Part shown: piece after piece, positions 1-12,400 of the stretch | How the letters are laid out: every line of letters starts with the position of its first letter | Position numbering within the stretch: position 1 is the first letter of the stretch | Assembly (NCBI RefSeq): GCF_050948175.1 | Contig: NC_135200.1 | Span: forward strand, 10,345,001 to 10,409,000 | Reading direction: 5' to 3' | DNA length: 64,000 nt | Origin: Xylocopa sonorina | Lineage: Eukaryota; Arthropoda; Insecta; Hymenoptera; Apidae | Notes under the pieces: generated by a model | Database searches by the model: none | The model's input: only the letters and a program-made list of their open reading frames with translations | Told to the model about the DNA's origin: nothing | Program-made: the position numbers and the translations under genes

Positions 1-1510
1 ATGAAGAGATATCGGCCGGCGCCGTGGCGAAATCGGCGAGTTTAATGGAATGTTTTATCGCCGCATCGGGGCCCGCGTATTGTCGTTTTTCGATCGGGTC
101 ACGATTGTCGCCGGGAAAATATTTTCGCTCTCGCGATCCTATCTCCGTTTTGCGATCTGCATAAAATATTGTTTTCACCCTCTGCTCGTAACAGGATCGC
201 CCGATTTTCGTTCCGTTCGTTCTCTTCTTTCCTCTCAATATTTCTACCAATTTTCGTTCTACCTCGATCTTCGTCTCCCATATAAAAAATTTATATTTTC
301 TCTTAAACTGTTGTTCAGGTCATAAACTATAACTCGCAGCGACTGTCGTGAGCCTCCAAGGGTTGATATTGTCTGCAGCGCGTAGCGTATGAATACGTAA
401 CAAGTGATAAACGATCGAGAAAGCCCTTCGAACCGTTTCGCTAGCCGAAAATAACGGGATAAATGATAATGAAAGAGTAAGAGCGGCTCTGGCGTAATCG
501 AGCCAGTGGCTTCGTCATAATAATGCGTAATGACCGGAATGCAAACTGGCCTTTACATAAACTCGCCAAAGCCGTCGCAATTTGTGGGGACACGCGGCGA
601 ATTCTGCTCGGTCGATCATTAACACGGCCTTTAATTAAACTCGCTGACTGGTTGACGCTCCATAACGATACGTATTTCTGCCACAAAGGCATCTCTCGTT
701 GCATCGCACGGTCTCACGCCTAAGCGCGGCCCTCGAGTGCCGCGAGCGCTATCACGAGGCAGACATTTCGCGACGATATCGGAAGATTCCTTGTCACGCG
801 TGAATTAATCCTACTCTACGTCGAGATCGTTAGCATCTTCGATGCTTTACGACGTATCGCGCTCTTTAGGGTGTTTCGCGAGTTTGTTCTCATCCATTTT
901 TGCTCATTTTGCCAAGGATACCAAAGGGGTGGTTCGATCAGGGTGAAGAGACGGGGTAGAAAGTGGAGATTGAGTCGCTACATTCGTATTCCCAAGATTA
1001 GATAATCGTAAATGGTACGTAACACGCGAGACGAGAGGTGTAATTTCCTGGAATTGCAATTATGCTTCCTGTTGCGGACTAAGTATTTCCGAGAGGGATT
1101 CCGTTAATAATAACGCTGGGAGCATTTCATCTCTATGGTAATCCTTTTTCGTATGCGTGATCATTCGAAAAAAATTTGATAAATCGCGCAATATCTTTCA
1201 TCGATCTTTCTAAATTGAATTCCTGAAAATACCTTATGATTTTCAGCTTTGAATAAAGCTCACATTCGCAAAATTCCGTTCTGTATTATTATGCGCATTT
1301 AAGATAACAAGAGAATGCGTAGAATTACAACTATTTCAGGGCAACCCCAATTTATTCGCATTCCTCTAAAAATGAAATCGTCTCTTCCATAAACGGTAGA
1401 GGAGCGAAGAAAAAAATTCGCAAAGTAACCTGTGAATAGAATAGAATACACGCGAATTCCCCTGGAATTTTCTGGTATCGATGAAGCGTGCGATCCGCGA
1501 TGGCGAAGGA
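1..1510. other. Non-coding stretch, no gene recognised
   Basis: No open frame here resembles a known protein, and the short frames on both strands end quickly. A reasonable plus-strand acceptor-like site (pyrimidine-rich run ending TTGTTCAG) finishes at 318. Another (ACTATTTCAG) finishes near 1338. Neither is followed by a convincing exon with a strong donor. The sequence is CpG-rich in the first 800 bases and more AT-rich from about 1080 to 1340. Confidence 0.55.
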
Positions 1511-1536
1511 AGAGAGCGAGAGAGAGAGAGAGAGAG
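1511..1536. repeat. (AG)n microsatellite
   Basis: An AG dinucleotide run interrupted once by a C near 1518. The interruption suggests an older, partly degraded array. Confidence 0.95.
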
Positions 1537-1696
1537 CTGTGGGCGCGATAGGAAATGCCTGTTTTAGATGCGGGAAACGGGCGACGTGCCGCGTGCTAGG
1601 GCGCCGTTTGTCAAATATTTGGCACGCTGCCGAATCCAGGCCCGTGTGCACCTGACCCCAAGTGCAACAAGTACAATTAGGGAAAGCAGAACTTAC

Positions 1697-1994
1697 GTGA
1701 ACTGACCTGCGCACCCGTCCGACCCGGTGCGATCGATCTAGAACGGACGTGGCGGTGAAATTCTGCTGACCGGAATCCGAAGGAACCGCTACCGCCTCCG
1801 ATGGGCCCATCCGTCGGCTCGGATGTTCCAGATCTAATTGCTCCATGTTCAATGAGAACGTACCTGCGATCTATGATTGCTCGAGTTCAATTACGCCGTC
1901 GATTCCACAGCGGAACGGGCATCGCGGTGATTTATTTCGTGCGCGGTACACTCTTTATTGAATCGCACTTTTTCAGATTGCCCCCTCTATTTTT
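1697..1994 (-). other. Candidate 5' exon with start codon and three nested donors
   Basis: Read on the minus strand, an acceptor-like site (TATTATATTACAG) opens an exon-like block at 1994. Downstream come three donor-like sites: CAG|GTACGT (exon end 1864), CAG|GTCAGT (exon end 1707) and CAC|GTAAGT (exon end 1697). The piece 1864-1994 has stops in all three frames, so it would be 5' UTR. An ATG in good context (AACATGG) lies at 1844-1846. The frame from it stays open for exactly 50 codons to the third donor, giving a product beginning MEQLDLEHPSRRMG with a basic end (RVGRVRR). I do not recognise this peptide. If the first donor is used, the ATG is skipped. The splice signals and the Kozak-like context are seen; that this is a real gene is inference. 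A fortuitous cluster remains possible. Confidence 0.22.
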
Positions 1995-4900
1995 CTGTAA
2001 TATAATAGAACCAGCCGTGACGCGTTGTTTGAGTAATCGAGCATTTCCGATAATAAAATGCCTCCGGTTTTGCGGGAAAAGGGATCGTTCATTTTCCAAT
2101 AAATTATAAGCGTCGATATCGAACGAAAATGAAAAATTTCGAATAAAAATTTCCCGTTCTTCTCGTTTCTTTCTTTAAAATTATCGCGAGGATTTGACGC
2201 TACATTTTGTTAGACCACGCTCAAGATCCTCTTTTCCAATTATTCTAAATATTTTAGGGAGAAAGCAGTTCCTAAAGATGTTAACTTACGCCGGGGCGCA
2301 TAGGCGCTGACTTGCACTTATCATCTGCACAAAAGTTTAATCGCCCGAGGAACTATCAAAGTTTATGCGGCACCGTATACACATGTAACAACAAGTATGC
2401 ATGCAACCACCAGCTACCATTAGTAGTCACTCAGCCGACTAAACTGCCGCGCAACTGATAACTTCAAGTCAGCCTCTAACCTTATTCTACTACCTTCCTA
2501 AATTAAACAAAGGTACGATATGAAGACACGCGATTCTACCCTCAGCAAGATTTTATTTCGAAGCATTCTACTCTCTTCTTTCCCTGCTAGGAATCAATTA
2601 CCGCTATCTTTGGCTTCCAGCAAATTTTCCGTCTCCATTCGATCGATACACGAGAAAACCACCCCTATACATGTTGGATTGGGACTGGAAGTTTTATAGG
2701 ATAATATTAAACTGCAGATGGGATTAAAGTTAATTATTATACAAACTATAATTAAGCTAACCTATACGTGTCACTGAACGACGCCATAAACCACCCTGTT
2801 AGCGACCAAGAGCTTCGAACCCCACATGCGTGGCCATCGTGGCCACTCTGCTGGTGTTTCTCTCGACGATATGACCGAACACTTTGCATTTGGTTTACTA
2901 TTTTAATACCAGAGTCGCGTAAACAGGGTTGCTCGCGTGAATTACGAGGGTCAAGCGCAATTTCGCAGCGTCGCGAAACGGGTGGATCTCTCGCGGGCCC
3001 CGTTACCTCGATGCCTCATTTCCGTCCCTTAAATCCTTTCCGACCGCGCGTTATTCATTTCCCGGCAAATATTTTACGCGAATAAATTTCGGCCCCGGCC
3101 GCGAATTAAGTCTTGTGGGACGGGACAACGGCTGGGAAGTTTACGCGCGTACACGTCACTTTTACCTAGACGTTCGTTCTCTGATGAAACTTTTAGTGAA
3201 ATTCATGCGAGTATTCTCGAATACGATTCAAACTCTCTTTTTCCCTCTTCTTTACAATTCGAAAGCTCTACTTTGTATATGTTCAATTAAATTATTGGCG
3301 ACGAGTAAAGTATTAATATTGAACAACACATATACTCAGAACTTCGTCCAACCCCAGCGACACACTTTTATAAATCTTTCTGCATTCCGCGTAAACAAGC
3401 AGTAGCTCCAGAAAAGCAATTTGGATCACTTAGACTTTGAGATTATTGTACAGGGGATGCGATTACTTTCGCAGGGTTACACTTCGCTTACGCGAATCCG
3501 TGGTCTTCGCTACAAATCAGAGAGAGTGAGAGCGCGAGGGGGATGAATGCTGAGAACACGTTCCGCAGATCGAAGCCCCGTCGCATTTCCTCAGTTAGCG
3601 AATCTCATTACCGAAACGCATCGGCCGTTAGTCGCGCGGGCGTCATATAAATTTACAACACAATATCGCTTTATCATCGGCCGACGTCCGCGGGCTGAAT
3701 TATGGAACGGCGAGAGGCCCGCGTCAGTGCTTGCCGCGCACGAAAGTGATATCCACGGAATCGTCGCCGAGCATCCCCCGCCGCTGAATTGCGATTCGTC
3801 GCGCGTCCAACGAGACGTCTGACATTTTATTATTCCGCCAGTAGCTCGATGACATTTTCTTGAATATCGTCGACCGTGGAGCCGCGGTTCGTTCGAAAGT
3901 GAACCCCGGGATCACGGAGAATGGCCCACTTTTCGGCTCTGCCCGCCTAGCGCAACTGTTCCCCAAACATGTCTACCGTGGCCCTCTGGAAGGGGATGAA
4001 ACGATGAAACGCGTCGATTAACTAAGTTGCTCTAACTGCCGTGTTGTGTAGTTCCTGTTGGCTGTTTACTATTTTCCTGCTGGCTGACGGATACGTAATT
4101 ATAGTTTTCGACAGCCTGGGAACCCGTGCTACCCTCTTTGGTTTAATTGCTCGCGCGGCAACGTTCGGAACGTTAGAATGTCATAATTTTGCTGGAAAAA
4201 GTCTGAGACACGTATATCTTGGTACACAAGAAATGTATCGTAAGATTTGCAATAATCTTCCATCGACAGAGCAATCTTTCTTACAACTTTTTCGCTATTC
4301 CTGTTAAAGGGTTTAGCTCGAAGATCTTTAGAGACAATTTAGTGGCAATTCTAGGATTTCGTATCCGTTTACGGACGCAAAAAGTGGTGTAGAGCACCGT
4401 CCTGCTGGACCCAGGTTAATTTTAGTCGAGCCCCCGATGCACCTTCGAGTCTCATCGGTGGCTAAGTATCGCTCGAGTGGTCGAGCTGGTCGATCTGTAG
4501 GCAGCTGCCGTCCCGAGCGCTACGTTTGGAAAAGAGACCCTACCTGGACACTGGAACTGGTTATGGCGGTGGTCTCGCGGATCAAAGATGTAAATTCGAG
4601 TTCTTGTAGGTTCTCGTTCGAAAGTGGAATTCTATCTCGTCCCGGTCGCCGCTATTAGCGACTCTTTGCCTGACATACTTTTACCTGACTTTTCAAACCA
4701 TTACGAGCACGCTACGCATTTTCCGCCGCGCATTTCCCAAGACGTCGCGGACATCCATCAATTTTATCTCGTAACACCAATTTCCATTACAATCTCCGCG
4801 TATGATACGCGCGGGTAATCAAGTTTTCCCCGCGCAAAGATCTTGGTGACTGGAAAAATTCGCGGCGGGACTCGCCGTTTCAACGTGACGGGCATTATAT

Positions 4901-7900
4901 CGGGTCGCAATTTACTTAGAGAGACGAGCGTTTCAAAATAGAGTGTCACGGTGTGGAAAAAAAAGGCTAAAACGCGGCTGTAGAATGTGAAAGGGATACG
5001 ATGTGCAACGGGGACTTTAGCGGAGTTATAAAGTACGTGACGGAAAATCGTGTCAGCCGTATATACTCGCGGGCTGTTCGACTTTCTCGCACGGTTACAG
5101 CAGCTTTTTTTCGCGTCTCCCGCGAAACGGGGGGAGACTTTCACCGGGGACCGATGACGTTCGTTTCTATCGATCGACGACGTGATTCGATGAGGCGACG
5201 GTTTCGAGTCCCCTTCCTGCGGGATCTCCTCCTTTTATCAAGCTTCTCGGCTGCTGGATACACTTTGTGTCCAGGCGAGCATAGAGCGCGAAGGACCGGG
5301 AAATCGACGAGGAAAATCCAATCGGTCTGTACATAGATACACCTAAGAACGTGGAACGATGGCTTCTTCGAAATTGCTCGTCTGAAATTTATTCGAATCG
5401 ATACGGTTAAAGTCAAGTTGGATCTTCCTCGATTTTTTAATTAATAGACGGTTTCTAAAAAAAAGTGAGTATTATAGATTCACGAGAGAATAGCTTTTTT
5501 TCTATCTTCGATATGTCGTAGGAAATATGAAGAGAAGGGTTGCCAGTGGTAAAAGTAGAGACTGTACAAGTTCGCGTAAGGCACGTTTAATGGGGCGTGA
5601 AATTCCCAATTGCAAGCATATCCAAAGAATTACGTATTCATAGTATGTCCCATGGGTTGCGCACGAGCGACCTAAACATTTTTACAAAATTTTTCCACGT
5701 GCCTGGAGGGTGCTAGAGGCGCCACAAAGGCAGAAGGCTGAAAATATTGGCCAAGTAGGCGCGCCTGGAAAGCCTTGTTTTTTGCTGGAACTTTCAGGGC
5801 TCCTCAAAAGGAACGAGTCGTGCTTTTATTTCATTCTTAAACTTCTCAGCCCCCAGCTCCAATGCGAACGGGCTCGTGAAAATTCTACAGCCATCGTGAT
5901 TAACTTTTCGCGTATAGAATAGTTGTAGAATTGTTCGATCGAAAATGATCTCTGTATTATACGAATCTTTCATCTCGTTCGGTAAATTGTTTCACGCAAA
6001 CCATGGAGCGATCGTTTTCCACCTCTGCAAAGGATTGTCTCGATGTCTTTTATAATCTTGACTATAAACGCACGCGTCATTCTCGAAGCGATGATCGCAA
6101 TTAAAAAAAAGAAAAAAAAGGCGGTGCAATCGTACGAAAAGGGAGAAGAAAATCAATAATGCGGAGGCTGGATTTTTTCCATGTTACCGCGATGGTGGCT
6201 TTTGTTCGAGAACTTTTCCATTCGACGGCGGCTCGCGTTGGAAACGAATCGTGTTTGCGTCGGAAATGAATAATCCAACTTTCGAACGCGCTCCTATTAC
6301 GTAGTCAGTTTTCACTTTGAAATTTTTATGGTCGCGCGCCTCATCTCGCGCCTCGTTCCGCCATTACGCCGTATTAATCCGCCGCGAAATTTGCTTCGAC
6401 GCCGCGAAACACGCGATCGTTCATCGTCGATGCATGGTCGGTGTCAATTCGTAAAAATCCGGCTGGCAATTTTTACGAATCGTCCGGGACGTTCGTTTCT
6501 GCGACGCGTCGCGATGCGTGCGCCTCGTCTCGATGGAATATTCGAACGTCGAAAGCGTTCATCGTTCCGCGATTACGTTTCGCGATGGGGGGATGAAAAT
6601 GATGAACATCTTCCGCGGTGGTTCCCAAGCGAATTTATTTCGAACGTCCCAGAACGCGAGGGGCGTAAAGGGACGATGAAACGCTGGCGGATATGTAAAT
6701 ACCGTCCAGCACGTGCGTGCACCTAGGAAATAAATTAAAAATGAAGTAATAAAATAAACGCCGGCTGAAATATCTCTCCCGTAGCTGTACACAACACCGC
6801 GGCTTGTGTGTTTTAATTATTTCAATCCTCCTCTCTTTCTCCATCCATCCATCTTGGAAAATTGCTACCGTACTCGTCTCTCTCGAACAGATTTCAAGTG
6901 GACCCGAATTGCGGATCAGAACTCTTTTGAACGTCCGTTTCATTAACCCTGCCAACGATACGAAAGCAATTATTAAAATAAGCAAATGCTCGCGAACGTT
7001 CCCTGAAATGTACACGGTACCCAGAGATGTAATTTTGCCATTCTTTATTAACCTGACTGGCAACAACGCGAATGCAATTACAAAAACTAAACAAACGCGT
7101 CTACGTATCCCTCGAAGAGCAGACATTATTCGTCGCGTATATATCCGGCGCCATTATTTTCCAGCTACGGACAATGCTCCATAAAAGGCACATCCATTAT
7201 ACAATCGAAATAGCCACGGGGGCGCAAAGCATCGTACGGAACGGATCGGCACCGATAGCTCGCAGTAACGACGGACACGCGAAATTCCTTTTCACGATAG
7301 CCGATCGGATCCGTGTCGATGTCGCTCCGTTATAGATTCGAACGCGCGCGTCCACCAAACCAGGCTAATTCCATTTGCGTGGCAGCGCGCGTCCTCGCGC
7401 TGGCAACCAAATTATGCGCGCCGAGTTTTCATTACGGACGTCGTTGAAGACAATATCGGTCGGTATAACAGAGTTTCCCTAACAATACGGGTAAACGAAT
7501 GCGGCCGGCCAACTAAAACGACCGGCTGGCGAATTTTCCTCGATCGACAGCCCCGTTGTTCACTCGCCACGGCGAAATAACGTCGCGAGCGCCCAAACCT
7601 TTCGCCCACGATGAAAAACATAAATAAATAAAACAGCCGGAGATGAAACGGCGATTTATACGGCTGCTGAATTTTTATTTCAAACGCCACGAATTTTTCC
7701 AACCCCGAATTCTTTTCTTCGACTTCTCGCTTTATTTTTTTCCGATCTAACGGACCGTTAAAGTTGATTGTTAAATGCCGGGGTGGCACAGATGAGATTA
7801 TTTTCGAGCTCCATTTCGGGGCAGCGGTCGATAAAAAGTTTAACCGCTCCGGGAATTTCGAAAGTTTGCTCGTGAAAGATTGTAAAAGCAACTAAAGACA

Positions 7901-8199
7901 GACTATACGGAACTCGGACGGTTTCTTGTAAAAGTCCGGGTAACAGTCGCGCAATCTCCAATTTGAGCGAACTAAAAGGACTTTTTAAATCTTCGCTAAC
8001 TCGTTCTGAAAATCGTACACGCGCATAATGTCCCAGCCATTGCCACAATCGCTGTACAGGGAAACTAAATGTATCGAAGCTATTTAAACGTAAAACATTT
8101 TAAGGGTAGCACGAAAATCGCTCGTTAAAATTGCGATTTTAACCCAAAGGAACATTTCCATAAATGAACCTCTACATGGATCCCTTTCATTCTTCGATT
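1995..8199. other. Non-coding stretch, intron-like or intergenic
   Basis: About 6 kb with no recognisable gene. A plus-strand acceptor-like site (GCTGGAACTTTCAG) ends near 5797. A donor-like GTGAGT follows an A-run near 5467 but has no exon-like partner. Purine runs (A8G-like tracts) occur near 6100-6120. Open frames at 6.3-7.9 kb are open on both strands and have arginine-rich, low-complexity translations typical of CpG-rich non-coding DNA. No tRNA, rRNA or transposon features were found. Confidence 0.55.
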
Positions 8200-8400
8200 T
8201 AAACAAAAATAATTAAAACTCAAAGCTCTTCTTCGAAACTATAAAAACCAGACGCAAAAGACCTCAAACGAATCTTTCAAACACCACTGCAAAACCAATT
8301 AAAACCACACAGACCACGCGCATTTAAACCAATCAGGAGATTCGAATTCCAATCCAGCCCACCGAAAGAACCTTCCAAACCCTTCAATACCAAACCTCCG
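8200..8400. other. Strongly A+C-rich, G-poor patch
   Basis: The plus strand here is almost devoid of G over about 200 bases and low in CpG, in contrast with its surroundings. The opposite strand is correspondingly G+T-rich. No repeat unit is visible. The patch lies just upstream of the first-exon candidate at 8.8-9.35 kb. Similar patches occur at 37.09-37.26 kb and 53.83-54.06 kb. Confidence 0.6.
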
Positions 8401-8485
8401 TTGTGGCCCATTCACAAAACGCGGGCTCGCGATCCGTGGACACACGCGTGCAAACGAACGACATCGTTCACGACCGCGAGATCAC

Positions 8486-8547
8486 CTGAGAGGAAAGCGA
8501 AGAGAAAAGCGAAAAGAAAAGGGAGAAGAAACGAGAACTCGACTTAC
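8486..8547 (-). other. Compact 62-nt intron-like element
   Basis: On the minus strand a GTAAGT donor at 8547-8542 is followed by an uninterrupted pyrimidine tract and a CTCTCAG acceptor ending at 8486. The length of 62 nt fits the minimal intron size common in insects. The frame entering the donor (open from about 8830, product beginning MARAILPSLARADL) would continue across the junction for about 24 more codons to a stop. The translated product is Arg/Pro/Leu-rich and unrecognised. The plus strand here is simply a GA-rich tract, which by itself would produce the pyrimidine tract on the other strand, so this could be coincidence. It lies within a few hundred bases of the plus-strand start-site candidate and would be divergent to it. 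Confidence 0.2.
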
Positions 8548-8769
8548 ACCGTGCGCGATTCAAATTCCCGTCCCTTGGAGGGCGACAAAAGCGCGGCATC
8601 AAAACAAGCCGTGGCGCAGCAGCGGTAAAGGGCGGATGGCGGCGGTCGAGGGTGGAAAAAGGGCAGGTGGAAAAGGGTCGGAGAAGCAACGGGTATGTAT
8701 GTTTGGGCAGCGATAAGGGGGCATACGGTGTGTACAGGAGTGAGCGGGAGCGGCGTTGCGCGCGACGCG

Positions 8770-8840
8770 GCGCTTGCGGACGGCCTTTAAGGTCGGCTCG
8801 AGCCAGCGACGGCAGAATCGCGCGAGCCACTGTGCCATTC
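8770..8840 (+). promoter_or_regulatory. Possible core promoter for the plus-strand transcript
   Basis: GC-rich sequence contains an initiator-like CCATTCG with its A at 8837. A weak TATA-like TTTAAGG lies at about 8787-8793, roughly 45 bases upstream, which is too far for an optimal TATA box. The short motif at +28 to +33 (GCGTGC) only loosely resembles a downstream promoter element. Placement is inferred mainly from the exon-like sequence and good donor that follow, so the exact start is uncertain. Confidence 0.25.
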
Positions 8841-9348
8841 GGACACGCAGTTACTCCGTCTCCGCGTGCAACGACCGGCCGCGTCGTGTACCCTCGCAGC
8901 TCGTCCTCGAGGGGGACCGTGTTTCACGTCGATCGACCGCGTTCGCCAGCCAACCCCCGCCCCCGTCCATCGCCCGGATACCACCGTCGTGGTTTCCGGT
9001 TCTTCTATCTTTCGACGACCGCGCGAGTGCGTTACCAGCCATCGAGATCTCGTGTCGCGTCGCACGCTTCAAGACTCCGACGCGCTTCCTTCTGGACCAT
9101 TGTCGCGGCGTTACTCTCGTGGCGTTGTTGTTGTTTGTTTGTTTGTTATCGACACTCGGTTCACCGTTCACCGTCCCTCGCCTGTTGTTAATGTACCATT
9201 GATCTCTTTGCCCAGTTGTGTGGATTTAAACGTGAGCGTCGAGGGTACCAGGTGTGACCAGTGATCGCAGGAGATTGACCTGAGGGGGACCAAGCTCGGA
9301 GCTGGACTCTGGATCCTGGGGCACCTTGAGCGGAGGAGAGCTTCTTCG
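8837..9348 (+). other. Candidate non-coding first exon (5' UTR)
   Basis: This stretch starts at an initiator-like site and ends at a good donor (TTCTTCG|GTGAGT, GT at 9349-9350). It has GC-rich sequence, a TTG/TTTG-rich tract near 9120-9150, and a short upstream frame (ATG-TAC-CAT-TGA) near 9194. No long frame starts from an ATG and runs into the donor, so it looks like 5' UTR. Several overlapping frames cross it on both strands, but their translations are Arg/Ser/Pro-rich and unrecognised. Being followed by tens of kilobases with no recognisable coding exon fits a gene with a very long first intron, as is common for insect developmental regulators (general knowledge). Which gene this is cannot be read from the sequence. 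A long non-coding RNA first exon is an alternative. Confidence 0.35.
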
Positions 9349-9421
9349 GTGAGTTGTACTTTTTTTCAGTGTATACGTATATTTGTATGATACGTTTCTA
9401 CGATCGAATGGCGATTTTCAG
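9349..9421 (+). other. Possible short alternative intron after the first-exon candidate
   Basis: From the GTGAGT donor at 9349, an acceptor GCGATTTTCAG ends at 9421, giving a 73-nt intron-like segment. An earlier TTTTTTTCAG at 9369 is too close to the donor to be used with it. If this pairing is used, the following exon (9422 onward) still shows no recognised coding sequence. A distal acceptor outside the examined pairings is equally possible. Confidence 0.15.
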
Positions 9422-12400
9422 CGGTTAAGCGCACGTAGTGCACAGATCCGTGTCACGTTCGGACAGTTTTTAAATATCAACGAAACTTATGCGAGACAGA
9501 GAGTAGATTTATGTCACGATACACTTGTACGCGCGTCGAGCACAAAGGAATTTATTTCCACTGCGCTCGCCGCGTCGATGCGGCTCGACAAATTAGCGTT
9601 AAAGTTCAGGAACGAATTGCAGTCCATTAGATTCAATCTCCCCGGGGCGTAGTATTCGTGACACGAAGGGAAACATTATAGAACGTCGCGAAGTCGTGTG
9701 TCGGTGCAGCTGCCGGCGTCCGTCGACCGACAATTGCGTCTAATCACTGGTCGACACGCAGAAAACAATGAAACTGCGGCTACCTCGACTGGTCCCACGG
9801 GAATATTGTTTGCTAACATCCGATCGGTGTTGCGCTTCTTTCGTCTCGGACGAGAACGCAGAAAGTGTCTCGGGGAATGACATAGGGACCGCGCGAGGTT
9901 CATTTGTATTCGAGCGCAGCGTCGCGAGTGTGTAGGCGCATGAATAAACAGCCACTCCGCCGGCTCGTCTTTTTGTTTTTCCTTCTTTTTTCTCTTCTTT
10001 TCTTCTCGTATTTTCTCGCGGAGCTCGTCGTCCCTGGCACGGTGATCCCTCGATTTGGAGGAATGGTCCCTCGACCGTTGCCCTCGTGACTGGGTTCGCG
10101 GGCACGTTTCCATGGTCCTCGATCTTGGCGCGACACTTGCATAACGTTCCTGGAAACCTGTGGCGCCTCGTGGAAACCTAGTCGGCTTTAATAAACTCCG
10201 GACGGACAGAGCTGGTTACCAGTGATGGCATCGAGCGTGTTGCGCGAGGAATCGCATTTCGATCGACTTCGTCTCGAAGTTTCTGGATACTTCGAACGCG
10301 ACAGGCGATGCTTTCGAACGCAGGCTTTTAAATTTAGATTTGGTTAGGTTTGGTATCTTTTCTACGGTGGCGGGGAACATTATTTATTGATTTCGAGTTG
10401 TGTGATTCGCGTTGAAAGCACGTAGACAGGTTTGAATGAAACATCGTAATCGACTCGAATTCGTGAGTACACACGAACTTGCTCCGATCTCGTTCAGCTA
10501 CCGGTTCCGTTCCACACCGCCAGCAGGCGACGATGTTCCTTTGTTCGACAAATCGAACGCCTTCACCTTGTGTTTACGAACGTGTCGCGTCGAGAATTAA
10601 ACGCGAGACGTCGATATTTGCAAGCCTCCAGGCGTATCGGTCGTTCGTGCTCCATTCTTTTCCTCCTCTCTCGACTTCGCGATAGAGAAACATTTCGCAA
10701 ACGAGTTCCCAGCGTCACGAGGTCCACTTTTTTTTTCTCCATCAGCCACTCGAGCGCTCATTTTCTCGTTAGCGATCGGCAAAGTTCGAAATTTAGTGTG
10801 CCCCGTCGTTTCTTTCTCGCTTCTGCGGTTCTCAATGGACCATCGACCACGATAATCGCGATACTCCGACGTGTACCGTCGTTCCACGAACGATTGATAC
10901 CGCCGACCGCTCCGTCTCTCTCCCTCTGACGACCTTTCGATCGGAAAATGCACGCTCGCGTGTATTTACCGCGTATAACACCATTTCCTCCACGCGAAAT
11001 CGATCGTACGTATCAGATTTGAACGACGTCGAATAACAGAAGGACGCTATTCATCGATACAAGTGGCGCCAGTAAACGTGTCCACCGCTCGGTTTAACGC
11101 CCGCGATCAACGAGCGAGTACGTATCTACGCAGGAGTCTCGTTCGAGCTGATCGCGGGGAGAAATAAACATATACGGATGCCTGTTTGCTGCATTGATTA
11201 GCAACACCGCGACGGCGGCCATTATCTCTGTCGTTTTATCGCGAGATTAACGCGTCGCTGGTCATCAACGGTGGCGCGTAAAAACGCATAGAACGCGGAG
11301 ACGTTCGTCAGTCCGTAACGTTGATAAGTTAATGTCGCAGTGGGCAAAAAACGAGGAAAAAATGGTTAATGAACGCTGAAAAGAGGAACGCCAGGGCGTT
11401 CACCTGTGGAGCGCCCCGTTTGTTTCGTCTGTGTAATAGGGTTGGAGCGGGGGGACGCGAAATTCCACTTGTCGCTCGCGAGGAAGGGTTGCGCTGGTGT
11501 TCACGGATCCTCACTTTGGATTATGCGGACAATTTCTAAATAACCTGTATGTGGCGCGCAGCAATAGTTAACGAGTTAAAAATGTGTAATTTTAGGTAAT
11601 TGTCGCGACATTCTATGAGTAGCATGCGACGATAATAGAATTGAATGAAAATAAGGGTGTGAAAGAGAACGTATAATCGTGGAATAGCGAGAATTAAAGT
11701 AGTCGCTGTTATAGTTCTAGTCGCTGGTATTTGCGATTGTAATTCGAGACCTGCATCGCATAAATACTCGCGTAATTCCGCGCTAATGAATTTTAATTAA
11801 ATTTCATAAAAAATGATCGGGCTACATCAAAGCAGTTGGACTTCATAATGTAACATCAAAGCGTTTCGACTTCACCATCGACGCCGTCAAAGAATTCCAA
11901 TTATTCCGTAGGAAAAGCTCGGGCTTTATTTTCGATCTCGAAGCACTCGGAACTTTGGTAATCAAACGATACGCCTAACGCGTTCTCCATTAATAAACGC
12001 GGCCTCGTTATCGGTTATCCGAACCGGTCGCTTCGTCTATGCTCGCCAACGGATGGAACTACGATCGGGAAATATTTGCATACATTTGCAATCAATTTCA
12101 CGAGTTCGCGTGTTCGTACGATTGCTTCGCGTCGAAAAATTCCCTGAAATTATGTAACGCGTCCAAGATTTCCAATAAATCTTCTATCGGACAATGAAAA
12201 CACCCGCATAAAGTATCCTCGGACTAAGCATTAATCAAATCGAGTAAGAAGATGAACGCAGCGCGATTGCGAACAATGCAGAAGATCGAGAATACCAAAC
12301 TTTCTCCCCAATGGTCTTCATTGGCCGCGAGGTTCGAGGCGAGTAAAAAATTCGTTTTTTGTTTCTTCCCCCGGCGAAGAGGAGAGCGGTTTTGGTGATC

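Noticed and set aside
2805..2835. TTCGAACCCC motif on the plus strand resembling a tRNA T-loop
   Set aside because: The flanking bases do not form a T-stem, and no acceptor or D-arm is present.
8599..9264. Several overlapping 80-180 codon frames on both strands around the first-exon candidate
   Set aside because: CpG-rich sequence is open in most frames at once. Translations are Arg/Ser/Pro-rich with no recognised domain, which fits UTR and promoter sequence.
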